The notes below the pieces were generated by a model. That model did not search any database. It saw nothing but the letters and a program-made list of their open reading frames with translations, and was not told the DNA's origin. A program made the position numbers and the translations under genes. Positions 15,791 to 23,511 of a stretch of DNA of 64,000 bases are shown piece after piece (the first letter of the stretch is position 1; the number at the start of each line of letters is the position of its first letter). The stretch is from Mariprofundus aestuarium (GTDB lineage Bacteria > Pseudomonadota > Zetaproteobacteria > Mariprofundales > Mariprofundaceae): NCBI RefSeq assembly GCF_002795805.1, contig NZ_CP018799.1, forward strand, positions 1,853,001-1,917,000. The letters run 5' to 3'.

Positions 15791-18148
15791 TCACTTATTC
15801 GAAAGGTTGACGTCATCATCCTCAGTATTGATGTTGCTGTGGTGCACACGCTGTGCATGCAGATCGTCCGAAGTCGGCATCTCTACATCGTGGTCGCTAC
15901 CCTGTTGCTGGCGGCGAGTCAGACGGAAGACATACACGATCGCCAGGCTCAAGAGGAACCACAGCAGACCCAGCAACCAGAAGCGGTACTCGCCAAGCAC
16001 TGCGAACCAGTCCTTCGTATCTGGGTAGTAGACCTCAGCCAAGGTTGGCTGCTTACTGTCAATATTCAGCAGCACACCATGGGCATCTATGAAGGCCACA
16101 TCACCCTCAATCAAGCGCAACTTCTTGTCGAAATCATGTGTAATCAGATCAGAAGGAATCACCAACAGACCATGTGCAGAGCCGTCATTGATAATCTCTG
16201 CGACAGTAATCTTCGGCAGTGCGTTCACACTGAAGAATGTTTGACCATCCCTGTCCTTGATTTCAACCTTACCTTTATCCATGCGCAGCGGCGCATCAAG
16301 GCTATCAAGGTTGAAGTTACCGAATGCGACAAACGGGCCACTTGGGCTCAATGCCTCACTCTCCTTCATGAAGCGAACCCTGGAGTAATCCATAACAATC
16401 GGAAGATCAGAGGCAACGTGTGAGATCAACTGCAGTGCATTCTCAGGGTTGGCCAGGTACTTCTCAGCAATCACCATATCGAAGCCGGAAGAGAGATACT
16501 CTGAAAGACCGGAGAATTTCGTTGGCTCCCTGTCTGTCTTTTTAACAACAATCGCGGTATCCGGAGTGATCTGAACAAAGTCCGTTGGCATCACACCAAA
16601 ACAGTCACCCGATACGATATCATGCTGCACGACAAAGCGGAGGTTGTTGTACTGCTGCTGGTACTCAACAGGCAGCGGTATGGAGTAGTTATGCTTGTTA
16701 CCATCATTCTCCAACCGCTTGGAGAACACCAGTACATCGTTCAGGAATGCATAGAACTCATAGTTTGGATCAGCCTCCCAGCGCACTGGGGCAATAATGC
16801 TCAGGCTCAACATGTCCAAGCGGGTACCTGCTGGCAGATCACGCGGTGCCAGCGTAGTGCTCCATACGGTTTCATTCGCCACATAATGCGGACTTGTGTC
16901 CAGCTGGCTCAGCGGCAGCGTGTAGTAGTCGCTACCGGAGTCTTTAGGCAGAGCCCTCAGGTCGTAAAAACGATCCGGCTTGTTAATATCATAATGCCTG
17001 CCAGCAGCAAGAAGCTCCCAGCGCTCATCAATAAGATACAGTGGCTGCACATCATATGGCTCTGAAACTGCAATAGAAACTGAATTACCTGACTTGATCA
17101 GATTCAGGTTGTCTGTAGGGGTCTGGAATACATCGCCGCTTTTCAGATCAACATAACCTTTCTTCAGGCTCTTGCCTCGTTGATTCAGTACCGAAACAAT
17201 ATCACCCTTCGGAGCAATAACCACATCACCGATTTCAGGCAGCCGCTTGATCGCCACTTCCTTGCCGGCATTGGCCAGTAACTCCATCACGGACATGGCA
17301 GATGCAAACTGAGATGCATCTAGGTTGCCTGCAGGGAGGGAAACGGTCACATTATGCGGCAACATACGCCACGCATCTCGAATTGACCTGTCGATCGAAC
17401 TGTAAGTGATATCCATAGCCGTGCTTGGAAGAATATGGAGGTAGCCTCCACCGGAGCGAATATCCAAGCAGCGGTTCGCATTCACCAGCGTGCCCGACTC
17501 AACGGTCACCTTCACCATACCGTCACGGAACATCGAGCCCGGCAGAACCACACCCACTTCATGCACCAGATTATCCCCTTCGATAGGAATCTGAATCAGA
17601 GGCACATCGTTGGCAAAAACCCTGATATTGGAGAGCTTCATCAGCATGTTTGAGGCGCGGTAGGAGATACGGAACACACCGCCCCTTACATTTGAATCCA
17701 TCGGAGTTTCAAAAAAGAAATCCTGGTGATGACCGGCCTGTGATGCTCTGAATACATGCCCTTTCTTAAAGCCCATGTCGTCAAGCGTAACCGTTCTTAC
17801 CGGCCCCATAGCATTGAGTGCCTTTCTGGCAGATGGAAGAGAAGTAGCCAGTGTGCCAATATTTTTCGCAGCGGTAAGGTCTTTCTCTTTAACCCAACCC
17901 TGCACACCAGATGGCCTGACAGTTACAAGCACCCAGCCAGCCTGGCGCTCCATTTCGACAAGCTTCATGCTTGAGCTTACGCTCATCACCTTTGATGCCG
18001 TATCCGCCGGTCCGGAATAGACCGTAGCCTGTTTCCCGGATATTTTTAGACTATCGCCAATCTTGGCCTCTGCCTGAAAACCGAACAGCAGCACTGCCAT
18101 CGATAGAAAGACAATCTTCTTCATGAAATGTTTTGATTTTATTAACAC
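15791..18148 (-). CDS. sfz1: SH3b plus BcsB-like periplasmic polysaccharide synthase subunit
   Basis: A 785-residue exported protein, the first large gene of the sfz operon. A signal peptide (KKIVFLSMAVLLFGFQAEA) is followed by an SH3b domain (about 35-90; YSGPADTASKV, GWVKEKDL). A long BcsB-type region (about 120-690) has carbohydrate-binding-like beta modules (RVFANDVPLIQIP, FYAFLNDVLVFSKRL). One C-terminal membrane helix (FWLLGLLWFLLSLAIVYVF) is followed by a basic and acidic tail. BcsB partners cellulose synthase BcsA and guides glucan across the periplasm. GTG 18148 was chosen because GGGGGAG lies four bases upstream; ATG 18124, at the signal peptide, has no Shine-Dalgarno site and is the alternative. 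A leading SH3b domain is not usual for BcsB. Confidence 0.8.
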   Translation of the reverse strand: MLIKSKHFMKKIVFLSMAVLLFGFQAEAKIGDSLKISGKQATVYSGPADTASKVMSVSSSMKLVEMERQAGWVLVTVRPSGVQGWVKEKDLTAAKNIGTLATSLPSARKALNAMGPVRTVTLDDMGFKKGHVFRASQAGHHQDFFFETPMDSNVRGGVFRISYRASNMLMKLSNIRVFANDVPLIQIPIEGDNLVHEVGVVLPGSMFRDGMVKVTVESGTLVNANRCLDIRSGGGYLHILPSTAMDITYSSIDRSIRDAWRMLPHNVTVSLPAGNLDASQFASAMSVMELLANAGKEVAIKRLPEIGDVVIAPKGDIVSVLNQRGKSLKKGYVDLKSGDVFQTPTDNLNLIKSGNSVSIAVSEPYDVQPLYLIDERWELLAAGRHYDINKPDRFYDLRALPKDSGSDYYTLPLSQLDTSPHYVANETVWSTTLAPRDLPAGTRLDMLSLSIIAPVRWEADPNYEFYAFLNDVLVFSKRLENDGNKHNYSIPLPVEYQQQYNNLRFVVQHDIVSGDCFGVMPTDFVQITPDTAIVVKKTDREPTKFSGLSEYLSSGFDMVIAEKYLANPENALQLISHVASDLPIVMDYSRVRFMKESEALSPSGPFVAFGNFNLDSLDAPLRMDKGKVEIKDRDGQTFFSVNALPKITVAEIINDGSAHGLLVIPSDLITHDFDKKLRLIEGDVAFIDAHGVLLNIDSKQPTLAEVYYPDTKDWFAVLGEYRFWLLGLLWFLLSLAIVYVFRLTRRQQQGSDHDVEMPTSDDLHAQRVHHSNINTEDDDVNLSNK

Positions 18149-18379
18149 ACCACTCCCCCACTTAACCCTTATAAAATTTAAAAACAACCCTAAAATCCCT
18201 GAGGTAAACTTAGCCGTTTTCTATAACTTAGCAACACCAACCAAAACAAGGCGCCTTTCTCGCATGAAAATCGACGCCTGCAATACTACTAGTCCGTTGA
18301 AATTCCAGCATCGCTCAAACAGAACCGCCTCACATCATCTCCAAAAAAAACCACTCGAGCCCTTAACTCATGCACACAT

Positions 18380-18514
18380 TTACTTCTTGTAGCACAGATC
18401 TGACCGAATGCAAGCTATGTATAACATTACAATACCGCCGCAAAGATCGATTATAGAACCGTTACCCCCTAGTAATAACGCCACGTTCCGAAACATGCAT
18501 TTAAAAAAGATCAA
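18380..18514 (-). CDS. Candidate 44-residue leader small protein of the sfz operon
   Basis: A small open frame in the sfz 5' leader. TTG 18514 is preceded seven bases upstream by an unusually strong GGAGGAG (18521-18528). The product would have 44 residues, a basic start (MIFFKCMFRN), a hydrophobic centre (NVALLLGGNG, GGIVMLYIACI), four cysteines and a Lys-Lys end, so it could be a small membrane protein. Its start lies about 50 bases after the predicted transcription start and its stop 231 bases before sfz1. It may encode a functional small protein, a regulatory leader peptide, or nothing. The Shine-Dalgarno site is the main evidence. Confidence 0.4.
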   Translation of the reverse strand: MIFFKCMFRNVALLLGGNGSIIDLCGGIVMLYIACIRSDLCYKK

Positions 18515-18561
18515 ACGCAATCTCCTCCTCTGAAAATGCAATTCACGTCACAGAGTCATAA

Positions 18562-18579
18562 GCTAGAACATGTTATAGC
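18562..18579. promoter_or_regulatory. 18-bp near-perfect palindrome over the sfz promoter -10
   Basis: The sequence GCTAGAACATGTTATAGC is a dyad with eight of nine pairs matching and centre ACATGT. It covers the predicted -10 element at 18572-18577, the usual place for a repressor operator. No regulator is assigned. Confidence 0.45.
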
Positions 18580-18600
18580 AGGCCTTTTTTTCAAGCGCAA
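18572..18600 (-). promoter_or_regulatory. Predicted sigma-70 promoter for the sfz operon
   Basis: On the minus strand, TTGCGC (18595-18600) and TATAAC (18572-18577) are separated by exactly 17 bases. Transcription from here would give a leader of about 415 bases before sfz1. A second, weaker candidate has a perfect TATAAT at 18450-18455 with a poor -35. Confidence 0.5.
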
Positions 18601-18830
18601 GGAAATCTCAATGATTATTTTTCAGCCATTGACGCCCCCATAGAACTCCCCCCCCCCCGCTCAGACAGGCAGCCGAAGTATCAGAGCATCAAAAACATTG
18701 AGGACCACCCCAAATCATAGAAATGAAAACACCACTTATCCCTGAATGCCTCCGGATAGGTAGAATAGATATGAAAAAACCCTGAATTATTGCAGGCAGC
18801 CGTAAATGCCTGGCGTATGTTGAATCCAAT
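18601..18830. other. Gene-free interval between sfz leader and tRNA-Asn
   Basis: No gene, tRNA or convincing hairpin was seen here. The only notable feature is an 11-base run of C at 18648-18658. The interval lies upstream of the sfz promoter on the minus strand, so regulator sites could be present, but none was recognised. Confidence 0.6.
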
Positions 18831-18866
18831 AAAAAAGGGCACTCACAATGGAGCACCCTTTTTTTT
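18831..18866 (-). terminator. Bidirectional terminator after tRNA-Asn
   Basis: AAAAAAGGG pairs with CCCTTTTTT, extended by CTC/GAG around a six-base loop, with a two-by-two internal loop of CA. Both flanks give U-tracts, so it can act on either strand. It lies just after the 3' end of the tRNA gene on the minus strand and insulates it from sfz. Confidence 0.75.
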
Positions 18867-18872
18867 ATAATG

Positions 18873-18948
18873 TGGCTCCCTGAGCAGGACTCGAACCTGC
18901 GACATATGGATTAACAGTCCACCGTTCTACCAACTGAACTATCAGGGA
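18873..18948 (-). tRNA. tRNA-Asn (anticodon GTT)
   Basis: A 76-base cloverleaf. The acceptor arms are TCCCTGA and TCAGGGA, with a G discriminator and an encoded CCA. The D arm has GTTCAGTTGGTAGAAC. The anticodon stem TGGA/TCCA closes the loop CTGTTAA with anticodon GTT. The T arm is CAGGTTCGAGTCCTG. It decodes AAC/AAU. It is a single-gene unit between a TTGACA promoter and a terminator. Confidence 0.97.
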
Positions 18949-18962
18949 AAAATTGTGGGCGA

Positions 18963-18991
18963 ACCGTAGTGAGCAGCACATGCCGTGTCAA
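18963..18991 (-). promoter_or_regulatory. Promoter of tRNA-Asn
   Basis: A perfect TTGACA (18986-18991) and TACGGT (18963-18968) are 17 bases apart on the minus strand. A GC-rich stretch follows immediately, resembling the discriminators of stringently controlled stable-RNA promoters. The mature tRNA starts 14 bases downstream of the -10. Confidence 0.7.
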
Positions 18992-19056
18992 CACCCTTTA
19001 AGCGGGCAATATATGCATGCCAACCCACCCTCTGCTATTGCATCATTTTACCATTA

Positions 19057-19085
19057 TCGACAAGATACATGATTAGTTTTGTATT
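19057..19085 (+). promoter_or_regulatory. Possible promoter of the CHASE2 kinase-phosphatase pair
   Basis: TCGACA (19057-19062) and TGTATT (19080-19085) are 17 bases apart, upstream of the TTG start at 19109. The match is moderate (five and four of six). The interval 18949-19108 is divergent between the tRNA and this gene pair. Confidence 0.35.
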
Positions 19086-19108
19086 GATCCAATCGAGGAG
19101 AACTATCT

Positions 19109-21520
19109 TTGAATCATGATGCTATCTGGAAATCGGGCGGGCTTATTGGCATCATTGTTTCGCTGCTATTCCTGACTGGATACAGCAGCCATCTCTCTAC
19201 CTTCCGAACTGCTGACAACCTGCTTTATGACTTCATCTCCCAGAAAAACACTCTTCCTACGGACAGCAGAATCATTCTTGTTGAAGTAGACGCCAGCAGC
19301 AGTGAGCAAAAGTCACATGCAGCCATTGCAGCAGCCATTAACAAACTATCCAATGCAGGTGCCAAACTTATCGCACTGGATATCCTCTACACCGAACCTG
19401 AGCTACAGCCGGAAGACAACAACAGTGGTGAAGCACAGAAGGATATGCTGGCAGAGAATATCCGCCTTGCTGGCAACGTCCTGCTTCCGCTCTATTTTGA
19501 ATTTGGTTCAGAGGTCATACAGAGTAACATCCTTTCGCCAAGTCAGATTAGGCGTTCGACATTCAGACAGATCAACCGCAATGCTACAGCAGCTGTCAGC
19601 GCTTTTATGCTCCATTACCCTTACAGCAACCTATTAGAGGGCGCTGCCGGCTTCGGGCACTTCAACCTGTTTCCTGATCCGGATGGCACTGTCCGCTCAC
19701 ACCCCCTGGCCATTGAACTCTCGGATAAGTTTTATCCATCTATCGCACTAGTACTGGCGGCAGGGGCGATGAACATTCCAACAAGTGACATGCGGCTGAA
19801 TATTGGCACCGATATTGAACTGGGTGCCCTGAATGTCGCCACCGATCGTGATATCCGCATTTACCCGGCCTTTCATACCGATGGCAGCGGCGGAAGTTAC
19901 AGTCGATTCAGCCTCTCCGAGCTTCTTTCAGAGAGCACACCCGCTGACCTGTTTAAGGACAAGATCATCTTGATTGGCAGCACCGCCGACAACAGCTCAA
20001 ACAGCTTCATAACACCATTAAAGCGGAATATGTCGCGCATCGAGTTTGTTGCCCACAGCATTCAAAGCATCCTTAAAGAGGAGTCAGTCATTCGGCCGGG
20101 CTGGACTCTCTACATTGAGCTTGCGCTGCTACTGCTTGCGGGGCTCTACCTGACCCTTCTTCTACCACGTCTTTCTGGTATCGCAGGGGTTGCTGCAACA
20201 GTGACTGCCACTCTCGTACTGCTTATCACAGGCTTCTTTTTGATATCCGCATTTTCTATCTGGATTCAAACCTGCCTGACGGCTCTACTGCTGATTATTG
20301 GCCACCTATGCATCGGCATCAGAGCACATTTTATTGCCAAAGAACAACAGCCCTCCTCAACAAGTGACTCGAATGAAACCAATAAAATGCTTGGGCTCTC
20401 GTTCCAGAGCCAGGGCATGCTGGAAAATGCATATAAAAAATTCCTCATATGCCCGCTAGATGAGGAGATGCTTCCCATCCTGTATGACCTGGGGCTTGCC
20501 TTTGAACGCAAGCGCCAGTTTGACGAAGCAATCAATGTCTATCAGCACATGGCCACCTACAACAGCAACTTCCGCGACATTCAAGTTCGACTTATCAATG
20601 CAAAAAGAAGCAAGGAGGCTGTTTCAGAGAAGGGTTCAAACGATGGGGTGGCCAACCTGCTGGCAGGTGGCGACATCAACCCGACCTTGGGCCGCTACGA
20701 GATATTCAGCGAATTGGGTAAGGGTGCCATGGGGACTGTATACCTTGGCAAGGACCCACAAATCAACCGTCAGGTTGCCATTAAAACACTGGCTCTCTCC
20801 AAAGAGTTTGAGGCCGATCAGCTTGAAGAGGTAAAAAAACGATTCTTCCATGAGGCCGAAATTGCCGGCATGCTCAACCATCCCAACATTGTTACCATTT
20901 TCGATGCCGGTGCGGAACACGACCTTGCCTATATTGCCATGGAGTACCTGGATGGAATCGACCTCATCCGTTACACCCAAAAGGGCAAAACCCTGCCGAT
21001 CCCGACCACACTGAAAATCGTTGCCAAGGTAGCTGAAGCACTTCAGTACGCTCACGACCACGGTGTCATCCATAGAGACATTAAGCCGGCCAACATCATG
21101 ATCCTGAAAAACAAGAGCGTAAAAGTAACCGACTTCGGCATCGCCCACATTAATGACTCGAGTAAAACCAAAGCTGGGATTGTCATGGGCACCCCCTCCT
21201 ATATGTCACCGGAACAGCTTTCAGGCAAAAAGGTTGATGGCCGCTCCGACCTTTTCTCCCTTGGCGTAATGCTCTATGAGATGGTTGCCGGCGTTCGCCC
21301 ATTCACTGCCGATTCAATATCAAAACTGATGTTAAAGGTTGCCAGGGTACCGCATACGGATGTGCGCGAACTTGATCCTGAAGTTCCAGACAGTGTGGCT
21401 GAGTTGATTAATAGCATGCTCGCCAAGAATCCTGAAAATCGCATCGCCTCTGCCCATGAAGTGCTGGATCGCATCCACCAGTGCCTTCAGGAAAACAGAG
21501 CGCAGGAAGGCACTCCGTGA
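19109..21520 (+). CDS. CHASE2-domain transmembrane serine/threonine protein kinase
   Basis: An 803-residue sensor kinase. An N-terminal membrane helix precedes an extracytoplasmic CHASE2 sensor (about 35-310), followed by two or three helices at about 325-415 and a TPR-like helical linker (about 425-495). A Hanks-type kinase follows (about 528-800), with glycine loop LGKGAMGTVYLG, VAIK lysine, HRDIKPANIM at about 654, DFG at about 674 and SPEQL. All key catalytic residues are present. The start is TTG 19109, with AGGAG eight bases upstream. The partner phosphatase gene overlaps its stop. The sensed signal and substrates are unknown. Its closeness to the sfz operon suggests, but does not show, a link. 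Confidence 0.9.
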   Translation: MNHDAIWKSGGLIGIIVSLLFLTGYSSHLSTFRTADNLLYDFISQKNTLPTDSRIILVEVDASSSEQKSHAAIAAAINKLSNAGAKLIALDILYTEPELQPEDNNSGEAQKDMLAENIRLAGNVLLPLYFEFGSEVIQSNILSPSQIRRSTFRQINRNATAAVSAFMLHYPYSNLLEGAAGFGHFNLFPDPDGTVRSHPLAIELSDKFYPSIALVLAAGAMNIPTSDMRLNIGTDIELGALNVATDRDIRIYPAFHTDGSGGSYSRFSLSELLSESTPADLFKDKIILIGSTADNSSNSFITPLKRNMSRIEFVAHSIQSILKEESVIRPGWTLYIELALLLLAGLYLTLLLPRLSGIAGVAATVTATLVLLITGFFLISAFSIWIQTCLTALLLIIGHLCIGIRAHFIAKEQQPSSTSDSNETNKMLGLSFQSQGMLENAYKKFLICPLDEEMLPILYDLGLAFERKRQFDEAINVYQHMATYNSNFRDIQVRLINAKRSKEAVSEKGSNDGVANLLAGGDINPTLGRYEIFSELGKGAMGTVYLGKDPQINRQVAIKTLALSKEFEADQLEEVKKRFFHEAEIAGMLNHPNIVTIFDAGAEHDLAYIAMEYLDGIDLIRYTQKGKTLPIPTTLKIVAKVAEALQYAHDHGVIHRDIKPANIMILKNKSVKVTDFGIAHINDSSKTKAGIVMGTPSYMSPEQLSGKKVDGRSDLFSLGVMLYEMVAGVRPFTADSISKLMLKVARVPHTDVRELDPEVPDSVAELINSMLAKNPENRIASAHEVLDRIHQCLQENRAQEGTP

Positions 21521-22317
21521 AGGGGTTGAAGATGTATGCTATGACCGATGTCGGCATCAGGCGAAAGCATAATGAAGACAGTGTCGGCATCACCCCTTCG
21601 CACGGCATTGCCGTCCTGGCGGATGGCATGGGCGGCCACAACGCAGGCGAAGTAGCCAGCGCTATGGCGGTAAATATTATTAGTGAGAAAATCAAAGAGG
21701 AAATATTGAGCATCCCTGCAGCGCGGATTGATGAAAAAACCGGGTTTGCGGGTGAGTCGATCCTGACCCGGGATGCGATCAGATTTGCCAATGATTCGAT
21801 TTACAGTACTGCCCAGAACAGACCTGAGTGCAAAGGCATGGGAACCACTGTTCTGGTTGCTGTTTTTTATGCCGATCGAATCACCGCTGCCCATGTCGGA
21901 GATTCGCGCATGTACCGGCAGCGTAATGGTAATTTGACCCATGTTACTGAAGATCACTCCGTGATTCATGAACAGGTTCGGCGCGGCCTAGTCTCTGCTT
22001 CAGATGCACGCAACTCCATTATCAGGAATCTGGTGACGCGCGCGCTCGGCGTAGCTCCAGGTGTAGATCCGGATATAGTTGAAGACACGGTTATACCGGG
22101 GGACCTTTACCTGATGTGCTCCGACGGACTCACCGACGTAGTGCCGGATGAGGTGATCGGCCAAACCCTTTCACGTTACGACAACGACCTGAAAAAGGCT
22201 GCGACAGCGTTAATTCGACTGGCCAATGAAGCCGGAGGCCCGGACAACACCTCAGTAATCCTTATCAAGAAACCACAAAAGTCTGGTCTTTTCTCTAGAC
22301 TTCTGGGTAAAGGTTAA
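21517..22317 (+). CDS. PP2C-type serine/threonine protein phosphatase (Stp/PrpC-like)
   Basis: A 266-residue metal-dependent phosphatase with the PP2C motifs RRKHNEDSVG, VLADGMGGHNAGEVAS, GTTVLVAVF, AHVGDSRMY, LMCSDGLTDVV and GGPDNTSVI. The metal-ligand aspartates are intact. It probably reverses phosphorylation by the upstream kinase, since such pairs are commonly adjacent. GTG 21517 overlaps the kinase stop by four bases and has AGGAAGG six bases upstream; ATG 21532, with its own AGGGG, is an equally reasonable start. A short basic tail follows the domain. The gene converges with dgt across 12 bases. Confidence 0.92.
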   Translation: MKGLKMYAMTDVGIRRKHNEDSVGITPSHGIAVLADGMGGHNAGEVASAMAVNIISEKIKEEILSIPAARIDEKTGFAGESILTRDAIRFANDSIYSTAQNRPECKGMGTTVLVAVFYADRITAAHVGDSRMYRQRNGNLTHVTEDHSVIHEQVRRGLVSASDARNSIIRNLVTRALGVAPGVDPDIVEDTVIPGDLYLMCSDGLTDVVPDEVIGQTLSRYDNDLKKAATALIRLANEAGGPDNTSVILIKKPQKSGLFSRLLGKG

Positions 22318-22329
22318 GCTTAATTATTA

Positions 22330-23508
22330 TTAAGGGCGGGCACTTACGTTAAACAGGCGCTCGTACTCCTCTAGCGCATAACGATCGGTCATTCCGGCAA
22401 TGTAATCAGCGATAATTCTCGCTTGTCGAGCTGGGGTTAGCCCGCCACCTTTCAATGCAGCTGCAGCCTCAAGTTCATGCTGCTGGTTCTCTGGTAGCAT
22501 GGCGGGATGCTCCATATAGACGTTGAAGATTTCTCGAATCACCCGTTCCGCTTTATTGGACATACGCGCCACCCGGTAGTGACGATACATATTTTTAAAG
22601 AGGAATTTCTTCATCTCACCATTCATGCGGCGCACAGGTTTACTCAAACTCACCAGCGTTTTTGAAGCGGCACGCACATCGTCGAAATTTTTTATCCCCG
22701 CTTCTTCAATCCGCCTCAGTGTCTCCTGAATCACATCGACGATGAGAAAGTTGATCATATGGCGCACGGTTTCGTTCATCTTCAAGCGTTCGCTGACATC
22801 GGGAAACTCCCGCTCAACCTGCTCATAGTGAATACGGAACAGCTCAAGCTGCATTAACCCGTCGACAGTCAACATACCGGCGCGATAGCCGTCATCAATG
22901 TCGTGGTTATTGTAGGCGATCTCATCGGCCAGGTTGCCGATCTGTGCCTCAAGTGGTGGCTGCTCATGCAGATTGAAATGGGCCAGATCCCGGTTCTTCG
23001 GTGTATCGTATGCCGAATGATGTTTGACGATACCTTCGCGTGTTTCGTAGCTCAGATTCAAGCCCGTAAAAGCGGCATATTTATGTTCCAACTGCTCAAC
23101 CACCCGCAACGACTGGCGGTTATGCTCAAAGCCACCATAGGGCTTCATCATCTCATCCAGTGCATCCTGGCCGGAGTGACCGAACGGGGTGTGGCCGAGA
23201 TCATGGGCAAGTGCCACGGCCTCAGCCAGATCTTCATGCAGATGCATCGAGCGACAGACCGAGCGGGCAATCTGCGCCACCTCGATCGAGTGGGTCAGGC
23301 GAGTACGATAGTGGTCGCCCTCGTGATTTACGAAAACCTGAGTTTTGTACTCCAGCCTGCGAAAGGATGCTGAGTGAATGATGCGATCACGATCTCGCTG
23401 GTAGGCATTTCTGTGCGGCGATTCAGGCTCATCATAAACCCGGCCACGCGAATAGATGCTACGGCAGGCGTAGGGCGCGAGTATCGATTCGTAGTCGGAT
23501 ATTGCCAT
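22330..23508 (-). CDS. dgt: Deoxyguanosinetriphosphate triphosphohydrolase-like HD protein
   Basis: A 392-residue HD-superfamily dNTP triphosphohydrolase that removes triphosphate from dGTP or other dNTPs. The metal-binding set is visible: RLTHSIEVAQIAR, ALAHDLGHTPFGHSG and the later DEIAYNNHDIDDG. Residues 33-60 carry the typical RRLEYKTQVF substrate segment. The length fits the short type-2 (non-E. coli) subfamily. ATG 23508 is taken; a TTG at 23511 precedes it. It lies four bases after the pyrF stop at the end of a long minus-strand run and converges with the phosphatase gene. Confidence 0.9.
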   Translation of the reverse strand: MAISDYESILAPYACRSIYSRGRVYDEPESPHRNAYQRDRDRIIHSASFRRLEYKTQVFVNHEGDHYRTRLTHSIEVAQIARSVCRSMHLHEDLAEAVALAHDLGHTPFGHSGQDALDEMMKPYGGFEHNRQSLRVVEQLEHKYAAFTGLNLSYETREGIVKHHSAYDTPKNRDLAHFNLHEQPPLEAQIGNLADEIAYNNHDIDDGYRAGMLTVDGLMQLELFRIHYEQVEREFPDVSERLKMNETVRHMINFLIVDVIQETLRRIEEAGIKNFDDVRAASKTLVSLSKPVRRMNGEMKKFLFKNMYRHYRVARMSNKAERVIREIFNVYMEHPAMLPENQQHELEAAAALKGGGLTPARQARIIADYIAGMTDRYALEEYERLFNVSARP

Positions 23509-23511
23509 CAA

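Noticed and set aside
18123-18392. 89-codon plus-strand frame at the start of the sfz leader
   Set aside because: It begins on the complement of the sfz1 start region, lacks a ribosome site and has no protein-like features.
18125-18565. c-di-GMP (GEMM) riboswitch in the sfz leader
   Set aside because: Considered because of the c-di-GMP link, but the conserved GEMM core and tetraloop-receptor pattern were not found by eye.
18873-18948. tRNA-Asn as an attachment site for an integrated element
   Set aside because: No integrase, no repeated tRNA 3' end and no composition break were seen on either side.
22318-22329. AT-rich short dyad between the convergent phosphatase and dgt genes
   Set aside because: Stem is very short and AT-only; may be chance.
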